64,000 nt of DNA from Devosia yakushimensis. Its GTDB lineage: Bacteria > Pseudomonadota > Alphaproteobacteria > Rhizobiales > Devosiaceae. This document shows positions 24,841 through 33,447 of the stretch, one piece after another. The notes beneath the pieces are model-generated. The model did not search any database, had not been told where the DNA came from, and saw only the letters and a program-made list of their open reading frames with translations. The stretch is taken from NCBI RefSeq assembly GCF_030159855.1, contig NZ_BSNG01000001.1, forward strand, positions 2,170,001 through 2,234,000, read 5' to 3'. Position 1 is the first letter of the stretch, and each line of letters starts with the position of its first letter. A program made the translations under genes and the position numbers.

Positions 24841-24853
24841 AGCTCTCAGCGAC

Positions 24854-25402
24854 ATGAACGTCAGAACCCTATGCCTTTCCATCCTCTACCGAGAGGACGC
24901 GACCGGTTACGAGATTCGACGGCAATGCACGGAAGGCGAATGCGCCTATTTCGTGGAAGCCAGCTTCGGCTCGATCTATCCGGCACTCGCCCGGCTCGAA
25001 AATGACGGGCTGGTGACCAGCCGTACTGAGACTCAGGACGGCAAACCAGCGAAAAAAATATACTCTATTACCGAAGCGGGACGGGCCGCTTTTGTGCATC
25101 AATTGTCCGAACCACTCGGGCCAAGCATGTTCCGCAGCCCGTTTCTGCTGTTCGCGTGTTACGCGCATCTTCTGCCGAAAGAATTGGTGGAAGAACGAGT
25201 TACCGGTTTTCTCAAAGAATTCACCACCAAGCGCGAGACGCTGGAAGGGTTTCTTGGAGAACATGGCAACAATGCCGCGGACACATGGGTAATCAATTAT
25301 GGACGTGCAATGATGGAGGTTGCAGAGAACCACCTGCGCTCCCATATGCACGAACTGATCACAATGGCGCGAGCCGAGCCGAAAAAAGAAGCGGCTGAGT
25401 AG
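24854..25402 (+). CDS. PadR-family transcriptional regulator
   Basis: 182 residues starting MNVRTLCLSILYREDATGYEI. The winged helix of the PadR family is plain: FGSIYPALARLENDGLVTSRTE, then KKIYSITEAGRAAF. The C-terminal half is helical and likely dimerises. PadR proteins often repress adjacent efflux genes and release DNA on binding a toxic compound. The RND adaptor begins 15 nt after the stop, and the direct repeats before the gene are the obvious operator. An upstream ATG at 24785 would run through those repeats and is rejected. Confidence 0.9.
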   Translation: MNVRTLCLSILYREDATGYEIRRQCTEGECAYFVEASFGSIYPALARLENDGLVTSRTETQDGKPAKKIYSITEAGRAAFVHQLSEPLGPSMFRSPFLLFACYAHLLPKELVEERVTGFLKEFTTKRETLEGFLGEHGNNAADTWVINYGRAMMEVAENHLRSHMHELITMARAEPKKEAAE

Positions 25403-25417
25403 AAGGGGCGAATTCTC

Positions 25418-26680
25418 ATGCGTGCATTGATGTCCTACGGTCTTGCCGCGCTGATCCTGGTTGGGGTCGGGCTGTGGCTGGCAACCGGTACACTGGTTAT
25501 GGGCGGGAACGGCCCAGGCAAGGGCGAACGGTCCATCGTTTCGGTCGTCGAGGGTCAGGAACACGGCCCGATTGGGACGACATTGGCCGATGCCGGAGTA
25601 CTGGCGCACCATGAGCCGTCCACTACAGTTGATCCGGAACTGACCATTGCCCAGCGCAATGAAGCCGAAATGGGCGCGGCAACGCAGCTGCAGTCGGTTC
25701 GCACGACCACTTATGTGGCCAAGCCAATGTCGATCGAAGTGCCGCTGCGCGGTCGCACGGCCGCCAAGGCAAGTGTTTCGGCCGTTGCCGAGACGGCTGG
25801 CATCGTCGACGAGGTCAATGTCGTCAAGGGCCAGACCGTCAAGGTCGGCGACCTGCTCTGCACGCTTGACCGGGGCACCCGCGCCGCCGCCGTCGCACAG
25901 GCCGAAGCCGGGCTGGCACAGGCCAATGCCGGGCTGAACCAGGCCCAGCTCGACTATGACACCAATGAAAGCCTGCGCAATCGCGGCCTTGCGGCCGCCA
26001 ATACGGCGCGGACAGTGGAAGTGGCGCTCTCTTCGGCCAAGGCCAATGTCAGCTCGGCCCAGGCGGCACTCGATAACGCCAATGCCGAACTCGACCGCAC
26101 GCGGATCGTCGCCAAGGTGAATGGCGTGGTGCAGGACCCGATCGTGTCGGAAGGCGCGATGCTGGCCACCGGCGCGGCATGCGCCACTATTGTCCAGCTC
26201 GACCCGATGCGGTTCCTGGGCCAGGTTCCCGAAGCCCGCATCGCGCTGGCCAAGACGGATCTTACCGCCTCGATCAACACGGTGACCGGCCAGACGGCCG
26301 ACGGCAAGGTGACCTATATCGCCTCGACCGCCGATAGCGCGACCCGTTCGTTCCCGGTGGAAATCGAATTCCCCAATCCCGAAGGCGCCATCCGCGACGG
26401 CATCACTGCCCAGGCCACCATCAACATGGGCTCGGCTCCGGCGCAGCTGCTGCCACAATCTGTCCTGACGCTCAACGATGATGGCGTTCTGGGCGTGCGG
26501 ACGGTGGAGAACGAGAAGGTCAAGTTCTATCCCGTGCAGATCGTCAGCGACACGCGCGACGGTATCTGGGTGATGGGACTGCCCGCGTCGGTCGACGTGA
26601 TCACCGTCGGCCAGGAATATGTGACTGAGGGCCAGACCGTGGCCGCTACCAACGTTGCTGCCGGAGGGGCCGCTTCATGA
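25418..26680 (+). CDS. RND efflux periplasmic adaptor (membrane fusion protein)
   Basis: 420 residues. An N-terminal membrane anchor (SYGLAALILVGVGLWLATG) leads to a periplasmic adaptor: lipoyl half-motifs (GIVDEVNVVKGQTVKVGDLLCTLD), a helical hairpin rich in Ala and Gln (AQAEAGLAQANAGLNQAQLDYD), the second lipoyl half, and a beta-barrel domain. It would bridge the RND permease to an outer-membrane channel; no channel gene is in the window, so a TolC-type protein elsewhere is implied. About 60 residues between the anchor and the first lipoyl motif have no clear match. Its stop overlaps the permease start by 4 nt. Confidence 0.9.
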   Translation: MRALMSYGLAALILVGVGLWLATGTLVMGGNGPGKGERSIVSVVEGQEHGPIGTTLADAGVLAHHEPSTTVDPELTIAQRNEAEMGAATQLQSVRTTTYVAKPMSIEVPLRGRTAAKASVSAVAETAGIVDEVNVVKGQTVKVGDLLCTLDRGTRAAAVAQAEAGLAQANAGLNQAQLDYDTNESLRNRGLAAANTARTVEVALSSAKANVSSAQAALDNANAELDRTRIVAKVNGVVQDPIVSEGAMLATGAACATIVQLDPMRFLGQVPEARIALAKTDLTASINTVTGQTADGKVTYIASTADSATRSFPVEIEFPNPEGAIRDGITAQATINMGSAPAQLLPQSVLTLNDDGVLGVRTVENEKVKFYPVQIVSDTRDGIWVMGLPASVDVITVGQEYVTEGQTVAATNVAAGGAAS

Positions 26681-29600
26681 TCAACTTCCTCGAACGCATC
26701 CTGCGGATGCCGCGCGTGGTGCTCACCGTCATGGTGCTGCTCCTTGGCGCGGGTCTGTCGGCCTATCTCACCCTGCCAAAGGAGAGCTTCCCGGCCATCG
26801 ACATCCCCTACTTCTACGTTTCGGTAACCCAGACCGGCGTGTCGCCCCGCGACGCCGAGCAATTGCTCGTCAAGCCGATCGAGGACCGGATCAAGGATAT
26901 CGACGATCTCGAGAACTATACCTCGACCGCGACCACCGGGCATGCCTCGGTGTTCCTGGAATTCAACGTCAATGCCGACAAGGACACCGCGCTGAACGAT
27001 ATCCGCGCGGCGCTTGAGGGTGTGTCCGCCGATCTGCCGACCGAGGCCAAGGAACCTGTCGTTACCGAAATCTCGTTCACCGATACCCCGGTCATCTATG
27101 TTGCGGTTTATGGCAATGTGCCCGAACGCGAACTGGTGCAGCGGGCCAAGGACCTGCAGGACGAGCTGGAAGGCATTGCCGACGCCCAGACCGTAACGAT
27201 CTCGGGCCAGCGCGACGAGATGATGGAAGTCACCATCGACCAGAATCGTCTCGAAGCCTATGACCTGACGGCCAGCCAATTGCTGGACGCCCTGGCCAAG
27301 AACAACATGGTGGTTCCCGGCGGCACGCTCGACACCGGGCGCGGCTCGTTCAACGTGGAAGTGCCGGGCCTGATCAAGAATGTCGAAGACGTCTATACCC
27401 TGCCGCTCAAGGCGTCGGGCGATACCGTCGTGACCTTCGGCGACGTGGCGACCATTACCCGCACCTTCGAGGACGCGACCCAATATGCCCATGTGAACGG
27501 GCAGACGGCCATTACCCTGGGCGTCTCCAAGAAGCTGGGCACCAACGTCATCAGCGTTTCCGATGAAGTGCGCCGAGTGACCGCCGAGTTCACCAGCAAC
27601 TGGCCGCAGGGCGTGCAGACCTCGTTCCTGATCGACCAGGCAGACTCCACCAAGAATCTGTTCCGCTCACTTGAGGCCGCCGTGCTAACCGCCGTGGCGC
27701 TGGTGCTGATCACCTGCGTGGCGACCCTGGGCTGGCGCGCAGCCATCATGATCGGCATGTCGATCCCGATCTCGTTCATGATGGCGTTCCTGGTGGTGCA
27801 AATGCTGGGCATGACCATCAACATGATGATCATGTTCGGGCTGGTGCTCGCGGTGGGCGTGCTGGTGGACGACCCCATCGTGGTGGTGGAATATGCCGAG
27901 CGAAAGCTGCAGGAAGGTGTTTCCAAGCGGGAAGCCTTCATCCTGGCGGCCAAGAAGATGTTCGTGCCTGTGGTTTCGGCCACTTTCACCACGCTGGGCG
28001 CCTTCGTGCCCCTGCTGTTCTGGCCGGGCATTATCGGCAAGTTCATGAGCTACCTGCCGATCATCGTGATCGTGGTGATGGTGGCTTCGCTCGTGTCCGC
28101 GCTGATCTTCATGCCGATCATCGGCGCCTTCATCGCTTCGAGCCATATCGACGAGAAGCACAAGGAAGCCGCCGACGTCGTCATGTATGCCGACAAGTTC
28201 GACCCCAAGAAGGTGGGCGGCATTACCGGCTATTATGTGCGGGCGATGGAGCATCTGCTGCATCAACCGATCCTGACGCTGGGCATCGGCTTCTCGCTGG
28301 TGGCGGCGATGTTCGTCGCCTACATGATGAACCCGACCGGCACCGAGGCCTTCCCGGCTTCCGAGCCCGAATTCGGCACGGTCAACGTGATCACCCGCGG
28401 CAATTACTCGCCGGCCGAAATCCGCGACCTGCTGATGGAGGTGGAGACCGAAATCCTGCAGGTGCAAGGCATCCAGGACGTGGTGATGCGCTTCACCAAT
28501 ACTGGCGGTGGCGGCGATGGCATGAGTGCGTCGGCACCGCCCGACACGGTTGGTGCGTTCGACCTGCAGCTGATCAACTACAATGAGCGCGTCAAGGCGG
28601 AAGAAATCTTCCAGAATATCCGCGACCGCGTGGCCGATATTTCCGGTCTTGAAGTGCAGATCGCCGCACAGGAAAACGGCCCTCCGGCCGGCAAGGCGAT
28701 CAATCTGCGTGTCGAAGGCAATGTCTATGCCGACATCGCCCCGACCGTGGCCAAGCTGCGCGACTATATCGAGAACGACCTGGGCGGCGCCATTGACGTG
28801 GAAGACGGCCGCCCTGCCCCCGGTATCGACTGGCAGGTGACCATCGACCGCGTCGAAGCGGCCAAATATGGCATCGGCGTGCGCGAGCTCAGCCCCTATG
28901 TGCAGCTCGTGACCTCCGGCGTGACGCTGGGCACCTATCGCCCGGACGATGGCACGACCAGCGACGAACTCGACATCAAGGTCCGGTTGCCGGAAAGCGA
29001 ACGCACCTTCGATGCCCTGGATTCGTTGCGCATCGTGACGACGCAGGGCCTGGTTCCGGTCTCCAATTTCATCACCCGCACGGCGGTGCCGAAAGTGGCG
29101 AATATTTCGCGCCGCAATGGCCTTTATTCGATGAATGTGGCGGCCAATCTGGAACCGGGGCTGGATACCGCGGCCAAGGTTACGCAGGTGCAGGAATGGG
29201 AAAAGACCCAGGAGTTCCCGGCTGGCGTCAAGATCGTCTATGGCGGTGCGGCAGAGCAGGTTGACGACACCAATGCGTTCATCGTGACCGCGTTCGGCGC
29301 CGCCATGTTCCTGATCTTCTTCATCCTGCTGCTGGAATATAACAGCTTCTGGCAGGTGCTGGTGACGCTGACCACGGTGATCATGTCACTGGGCGGGGTG
29401 CTGCTCGGCATGCTGGTGACCGGGATGAGCTTCTCGGCCATCATGACGGGCCTGGGCATCGTGGCCCTGGCGGGTATCGTGGTGAAGAACGGCATCGTGC
29501 TGATCGACACCTATAACCACTATAACCGCGACGAACATGTGGAGCCGATCAAGGCCATGCTGCTGACCATCAGCCAGCGTGTCCGCCCGGTGTTGCTGAC

Positions 29601-30024
29601 CGCGACCGTGACGGCGCTGGGCGTTATCCCCATGGCGCTCAACGTCGAGTTCGACTTCATCCGCCGCGAAATCGTGGTGGGAGGTCTTGCCGGTTCGTGG
29701 TTCATCCACCTGTCGGCGGCCCTGGTGTCGGGCCTCTTCGTCTCGACCGCTCTCACCCTGGTGATGGTGCCAGTGATGGTGGTAGCCCCGCATGTGATGA
29801 AAGGCCAGATCGGCTGGGTCATCCACCAGATCGGCCGCGGCATCAATGCACTGCGTGGCGGTGGCAGGCAGGCCGCGGTGCCGGCCGGGTTCGATGGTAT
29901 GGCCGTCGAAATCCCCGCCGATGCCGATGGCGCCAAGCGCTACATCGTCAGCAAGGAAGAAGGGCTGGTCGAAAAGGACAAGAACGGCGTGACCATTGTC
30001 AGCCGGCCCGAGGCGGCGGAGTAA
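26677..30024 (+). CDS. RND efflux permease
   Basis: 1115 residues, typical of AcrB/MexB-like proton-driven exporters. The start MINFLERILRMPRVVLTVMVLLLGAG gives the first helix. The large periplasmic loop follows, then a helix block containing LVLAVGVLVDDPIVVVEYAERKLQEG, whose paired Asp residues are the proton relay signature. A second half repeats this plan (GLGIVALAGIVVKNGIVLIDTYNHY). The C-terminal ~80 residues extend into the cytoplasm, longer than usual. Substrates are unknown; PadR control suggests a toxic aromatic or amphiphilic compound, as inference. Confidence 0.93.
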   Translation: MINFLERILRMPRVVLTVMVLLLGAGLSAYLTLPKESFPAIDIPYFYVSVTQTGVSPRDAEQLLVKPIEDRIKDIDDLENYTSTATTGHASVFLEFNVNADKDTALNDIRAALEGVSADLPTEAKEPVVTEISFTDTPVIYVAVYGNVPERELVQRAKDLQDELEGIADAQTVTISGQRDEMMEVTIDQNRLEAYDLTASQLLDALAKNNMVVPGGTLDTGRGSFNVEVPGLIKNVEDVYTLPLKASGDTVVTFGDVATITRTFEDATQYAHVNGQTAITLGVSKKLGTNVISVSDEVRRVTAEFTSNWPQGVQTSFLIDQADSTKNLFRSLEAAVLTAVALVLITCVATLGWRAAIMIGMSIPISFMMAFLVVQMLGMTINMMIMFGLVLAVGVLVDDPIVVVEYAERKLQEGVSKREAFILAAKKMFVPVVSATFTTLGAFVPLLFWPGIIGKFMSYLPIIVIVVMVASLVSALIFMPIIGAFIASSHIDEKHKEAADVVMYADKFDPKKVGGITGYYVRAMEHLLHQPILTLGIGFSLVAAMFVAYMMNPTGTEAFPASEPEFGTVNVITRGNYSPAEIRDLLMEVETEILQVQGIQDVVMRFTNTGGGGDGMSASAPPDTVGAFDLQLINYNERVKAEEIFQNIRDRVADISGLEVQIAAQENGPPAGKAINLRVEGNVYADIAPTVAKLRDYIENDLGGAIDVEDGRPAPGIDWQVTIDRVEAAKYGIGVRELSPYVQLVTSGVTLGTYRPDDGTTSDELDIKVRLPESERTFDALDSLRIVTTQGLVPVSNFITRTAVPKVANISRRNGLYSMNVAANLEPGLDTAAKVTQVQEWEKTQEFPAGVKIVYGGAAEQVDDTNAFIVTAFGAAMFLIFFILLLEYNSFWQVLVTLTTVIMSLGGVLLGMLVTGMSFSAIMTGLGIVALAGIVVKNGIVLIDTYNHYNRDEHVEPIKAMLLTISQRVRPVLLTATVTALGVIPMALNVEFDFIRREIVVGGLAGSWFIHLSAALVSGLFVSTALTLVMVPVMVVAPHVMKGQIGWVIHQIGRGINALRGGGRQAAVPAGFDGMAVEIPADADGAKRYIVSKEEGLVEKDKNGVTIVSRPEAAE

Positions 30025-30046
30025 TCTGGCGCCAGGGATTGAGTGG

Positions 30047-30080
30047 AAAGGCCCGCAGTGATGCGGGCCTTTTTGTTTTG
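30047..30080 (+). terminator. Intrinsic terminator of the padR-RND operon
   Basis: A perfect 11-bp stem AAAGGCCCGCA/TGCGGGCCTTT with loop GTGA is followed by T-rich sequence (TTTTTGTTTT). It lies 23 bp after the permease stop. Confidence 0.9.
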
Positions 30081-30121
30081 AGCTATAGTGTGGGCGACAC
30101 CTATCTGACGAGAGCGGTACG

Positions 30122-30385
30122 ATGCGCCTGACTGCAGAACAGGCTATGGCCGATTTGGACAAGGCCATAGAAGCGACGGCCAATGGCCCGGTGCAGATCG
30201 AGAGCGATGGCAAGGACGTGGCTGTTCTGCTGTCGCCGGAGCAGTATGCGGCGCTTGCCGGCCCTGTTGCGCGTGTCCCCCGAGCGGAGTTGGAACGGCT
30301 CATGGCCACGAGCATGGAGCGGCACGGCTCTATCTATCGCGCCCTCGCGAAATGGGAAGCGGAGAACGAGCCGCCGGAGGCTTGA
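30122..30385 (+). CDS. Phd/YefM-type antitoxin-like protein, no toxin partner
   Basis: 87 residues. The N-terminal half fits the Phd/YefM DNA-binding fold: LTAEQAMADLDKAIEATANGPVQIESDGKDVAVLLSPEQYAAL. The C-terminal part is a helix with basic and acidic residues. Such proteins usually pair with a RelE, Doc or YoeB toxin located immediately downstream. Here the next gene is a convergent GNAT enzyme, so this looks orphaned or acts alone as a regulator. It follows the RND terminator and probably has its own promoter. Confidence 0.7.
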   Translation: MRLTAEQAMADLDKAIEATANGPVQIESDGKDVAVLLSPEQYAALAGPVARVPRAELERLMATSMERHGSIYRALAKWEAENEPPEA

Positions 30386-30419
30386 TGACCCGCTACGCCA
30401 TGGCGGACACGGCGGCATC

Positions 30420-30474
30420 ACACCCCTCACCCGGCGCTGCGCGCCGACCTCTTCCCTCAGGGGCGAGGTCAGGT
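30420..30474. repeat. Family C-like repeat, short copy
   Basis: CACCCCTCACCCGGCGCTGC is followed by GCGCCGACCTCTTCCCTC and AGGGGCGAGG. The central GGCGC/GCGCC can pair. It fills the space between the antitoxin-like gene and the convergent GNAT gene. Confidence 0.55.
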
Positions 30475-30969
30475 TGGGTTGGTGGCTACCGTGGTGAATG
30501 CATTCAGCCGCCAGGTGTCGCCTTCGAACTGGATATCACTTGTGGTCGCGTTCAGGGGCGCTGTGGCTTTTTGCCAGAATGCGAGGGCGGCGGTGTTGGC
30601 GAGGGGGCTGGCGATGTGCCAGTTGCCGGGGTGGTGGGCAAGGATCGCGGCGAGCGCGGCGCGGCCGGTGCCCCTGCCCCGGTAGGCTTTGAGGACGAAG
30701 AACTCGGCCATGAAGAAGCAGGGGCTGCGGCCGGTGAGTGGGCATTCGTCGATGACCAGGGCGAAGCCGGCGATCTCGTTGCCTGTCATGATCAGATAGG
30801 GGAAGCGCCAGAAGCGGTCGAGAAAATCATAGGTGAAGCGGCCATCGGGCTCGACCGGGAATGGCATGAACTCGGTCATGTCGTGGAGGTAGAGCTGGAT
30901 CAGGTTGGCGACCACCGGCTTTTGGTCCGGTGTGGCGGGAACGATGGAGATTGGGGGCGTGTCCTGCAT
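30469..30969 (-). CDS. GNAT-family N-acetyltransferase
   Basis: 166 residues. The acetyl-CoA binding motif is AYRGRGTGRAALAAILA in the middle of the protein, after the strand AEFFVLKA, and is followed by the usual ASPLANTAALAFWQKA helix. The acceptor is unknown. The protein stands alone between the antitoxin-like gene and the Atm1 operon and has no partner that would hint at a substrate. Confidence 0.85.
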   Translation of the reverse strand: MQDTPPISIVPATPDQKPVVANLIQLYLHDMTEFMPFPVEPDGRFTYDFLDRFWRFPYLIMTGNEIAGFALVIDECPLTGRSPCFFMAEFFVLKAYRGRGTGRAALAAILAHHPGNWHIASPLANTAALAFWQKATAPLNATTSDIQFEGDTWRLNAFTTVATNPT

Positions 30970-31049
30970 GGGCGGACTATGGGCGAGGCCTGACGAGGCG
31001 GCAAGATCGAGCGCTTCTTGCCGAGGCAGACTGCTGCATTTGGGCTCTC

Positions 31050-31086
31050 AACACCCCCTCCCAGCCTCCCCCATCAAGGGGGAGGT
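31050..31086. repeat. CCCCTCCCAGCCTCCCCCATCAAGGGGG repeat (family A)
   Basis: Arms CCTCCCCC and GGGGGAGG surround ATCAA, 50 bp downstream of the Atm1 gene stop and before the GNAT gene start on the same strand. The remainder of the 30970-31137 gap shows nothing else. Confidence 0.6.
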
Positions 31087-31137
31087 ACCGGATTGGGGCT
31101 CTCCGGGTGTGTGCCCAGAGCTTGGTAGGCCTGCCCC

Positions 31138-33033
31138 CTACTCCGCCGCGGGCAGGCCGCGTTTGACGAAGCCGTCGGGGTCGTTGGCGGTGCGCAGGAG
31201 TTGTTCTTCGGCCTCGGTGGCTTCGCGCTGGCGGTTCCACATCTGGGCGTAGAGGCCAGCCTTTTGCAGCAGGGCGATGTGGTTACCGCGCTCGGCCACG
31301 ACGCCGTCGCGCAGGACCAGAATTTCGTCGGCATTGACGACAGTGGAGAGCCGGTGGGCGATGACGACCGAGGTGCGGTTCTTGGAGACCACGTCGAGGG
31401 CGGACTGGATGTCGCGTTCGGTCTTGGTGTCCAGGGCCGAGGTCGCTTCATCGAGGATGAGGAGCGAGGGCGACTTGAGGATGGTGCGGGCAATGGCGAC
31501 GCGCTGTTTCTCGCCGCCGGAGAGCTTGAGACCGCGTTCGCCGACCGGGGTGTCATAACCCTTGGGCAGCGCCTCGATGAAGGGGCCGACCTGGGCCATG
31601 GCCGCGGCGGCGCGGACTTCTTCCTCGGTGGCGTCGGGGCGGCCGTAGCGGATATTGTAGCCAATGGTGTCGTTGAACAGCACGGTATCCTGCGGAACCA
31701 TGCCGATGGCCGAGCGCAGGCTTTCCTGGGTGATGTCGCGCAGATCCTGGCCGTCGATGGTGATGGCGCCGCCGGTGACGTCATAGAAGCGGTAGAGCAG
31801 CCGAGAAATGGTGGATTTGCCTGCGCCGGTGGGGCCGACAATGGCGACGGTCTTGCCGGCAGGCACTTCGAAGCTCACGCCTTTGAGGATGGGGCGCTCG
31901 GGATCGTAGTGGAAGGTAACGTTGTCGAAGCGGATGACGGGGCCGGAAATGACCAGCGGCTTGGCGTCGGGCTTGTCCTCGATCTCGGGGTTCTGGTCGA
32001 GCAGCTTGAACATTTCCTCGATATCGGTGAGGCCCTGGCGCAGCTCGCGATAGACGAAGCCGATGAAATTGAGCGGGCGATAGACCTGCATGAGGAAGGT
32101 GTTGAGCAGGACGAAATCGCCCAGGGTCAGAGTCCGGTTCATGACGCCGGTAATGGCCATGACCGAGATGATGAGGAAGCCGGCATAGAAAATGACGGCC
32201 TGACCGAAATTGAGGAAACCCAACGAGGTCCAGATGCGGATGGCGGAGCGCTCATAGCCGGCCATGGACGCGTCGTAGCGCTCGGCCTCCATCTTCTCGT
32301 TGGCGAAGTATTTCACCGTCTCGAAATTGAGCAGAGAATCGATGGCCTTGCCGTTGGCGTCGGTATCGGAATCGTTCATGTCGCGACGGATCGCGATGCG
32401 CCAGTTGGAGGCCTTGATGGTGAAATAGAGATAGCCCCAGATCATCACCACCAGGACGCCGAGATAGCTGACCCCGAACATCCAGACGAAGATGACGGCG
32501 GTGATGATAAATTCGACCAAGGTGGGGGCGATGTTGAGCATGGTGAAACGCACAATGGTTTCAATGCCCTTGGTGCCACGCTCGATGACGCGGCTCAGGC
32601 CGCCGGTGCGCCGCGCCAGGTGAAAGCGCAGCGACATGCGATGCAGGTGATGGAAGGTGCGGAGCGCAAGCTTGCGCACGGCATTCTGGCCGACGCTGGC
32701 GAACAGCACGTCGCGCAATTGCTGGAAGCCGGCATCGAGCACATTGCCCAGCACATAGGCGATCACCAGCACAACGGGGATGGCGAGGCCCATGACCAGC
32801 GCGCTATCGGGCGCGGTGCCATCGAGACTGTCGACAATGCCCTTATAGGCGAAGGGGATAAGGGTGGTGGCGACCTTGCTGAGCAGCAGCGCGCCAATGG
32901 CCCAGACCACGCGCCAGCGCAGGTCGGGGCGATCGGCGGGCCACATATAGCCCCACAGATTCTTGACCGTGGAAAATACCGAGCCTTCGTCCGCGCTAAC
33001 GGACGGCTTCTTGTTTGCGCTGTCAGTCGTCAT
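31138..33033 (-). CDS. Atm1-type ABC exporter (fused permease and ATPase)
   Basis: 631 residues. A six-helix permease (about residues 40-340) shows the Atm1 signatures FHHLHRMSLRFHLARRTGGLSRVIERG and NFETVKYFANEKMEAERYD. An ATPase with GPTGAGKST, LSGGEKQRVAIARTILKSP and LLILDEATSALDT follows. Bacterial Atm1 homologues export glutathione-bound metals and support heavy-metal tolerance. The start ATG shares a TGATG overlap with the ArsR regulator upstream, so the two are co-translated. Glutathione reductase elsewhere in the window fits the substrate idea. Confidence 0.92.
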   Translation of the reverse strand: MTTDSANKKPSVSADEGSVFSTVKNLWGYMWPADRPDLRWRVVWAIGALLLSKVATTLIPFAYKGIVDSLDGTAPDSALVMGLAIPVVLVIAYVLGNVLDAGFQQLRDVLFASVGQNAVRKLALRTFHHLHRMSLRFHLARRTGGLSRVIERGTKGIETIVRFTMLNIAPTLVEFIITAVIFVWMFGVSYLGVLVVMIWGYLYFTIKASNWRIAIRRDMNDSDTDANGKAIDSLLNFETVKYFANEKMEAERYDASMAGYERSAIRIWTSLGFLNFGQAVIFYAGFLIISVMAITGVMNRTLTLGDFVLLNTFLMQVYRPLNFIGFVYRELRQGLTDIEEMFKLLDQNPEIEDKPDAKPLVISGPVIRFDNVTFHYDPERPILKGVSFEVPAGKTVAIVGPTGAGKSTISRLLYRFYDVTGGAITIDGQDLRDITQESLRSAIGMVPQDTVLFNDTIGYNIRYGRPDATEEEVRAAAAMAQVGPFIEALPKGYDTPVGERGLKLSGGEKQRVAIARTILKSPSLLILDEATSALDTKTERDIQSALDVVSKNRTSVVIAHRLSTVVNADEILVLRDGVVAERGNHIALLQKAGLYAQMWNRQREATEAEEQLLRTANDPDGFVKRGLPAAE

Positions 33034-33353
33034 CAAGCCGGCTCTGCTTCCAGTTTGGGGCTGGCGGGGGTGAGGCCGGCGAGCATGCCGGAATAAGCGG
33101 CGCCCAGCTCGGCCAGGCGGTCATGCTGGACGATGTAGCAATTGCGGGTGCCCCGCGGCTGGCGGGTGATCAGACCCGCATCGAGCAGCACCTTGATGTG
33201 CTGGGACACGGTGGATTGGGCCAGCGGCAGGGATTCGGTCACATCGGCGCAGCAGCACTGCCCCTGCTGCTGCGTCGCCAGGATGCGCAGGATATTGAGG
33301 CGCACCGGATGGCCCAGTGCCCGCAGGAGAGTGGCAATATCGTCGTCGCGCAT
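33033..33353 (-). CDS. ArsR/SmtB-family metal-responsive repressor
   Basis: 106 residues with a winged helix: LGHPVRLNILRILA, then LAQSTVSQHIKVLLDAGLITRQPRGTRNCYIV. Cysteines 33-35 (GQCCCADV) lie at the position of the ELCVCDL metal site of ArsR-type sensors, so thiol metal or metalloid binding is likely. A near-palindromic site lies 17 bp upstream of the ATG. Its stop overlaps the Atm1 exporter start, so it probably represses this exporter until metal is bound. Confidence 0.9.
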   Translation of the reverse strand: MRDDDIATLLRALGHPVRLNILRILATQQQGQCCCADVTESLPLAQSTVSQHIKVLLDAGLITRQPRGTRNCYIVQHDRLAELGAAYSGMLAGLTPASPKLEAEPA

Positions 33354-33369
33354 TGGCTCGGCTTTTTTG

Positions 33370-33385
33370 ATCGTCGATTTACGAT
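33370..33385 (-). promoter_or_regulatory. Candidate ArsR operator
   Basis: On the coding strand ATCGT and ACGAT are exact reverse complements 6 nt apart in an AT-rich context, 17 bp before the arsR-like ATG. ArsR family operators are short AT-rich dyads of this layout. Confidence 0.5.
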
Positions 33386-33447
33386 AGAAGATGGGGTTCG
33401 CGGGCGCAAGTTCAATGGCCCGCTTTTCCGCGGGCCATCACACTTGA

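Noticed and set aside
31201..33096. Long plus-strand open frame opposite the Atm1 exporter
   Set aside because: Antisense shadow of an ABC transporter with intact motifs; no recognisable fold of its own.
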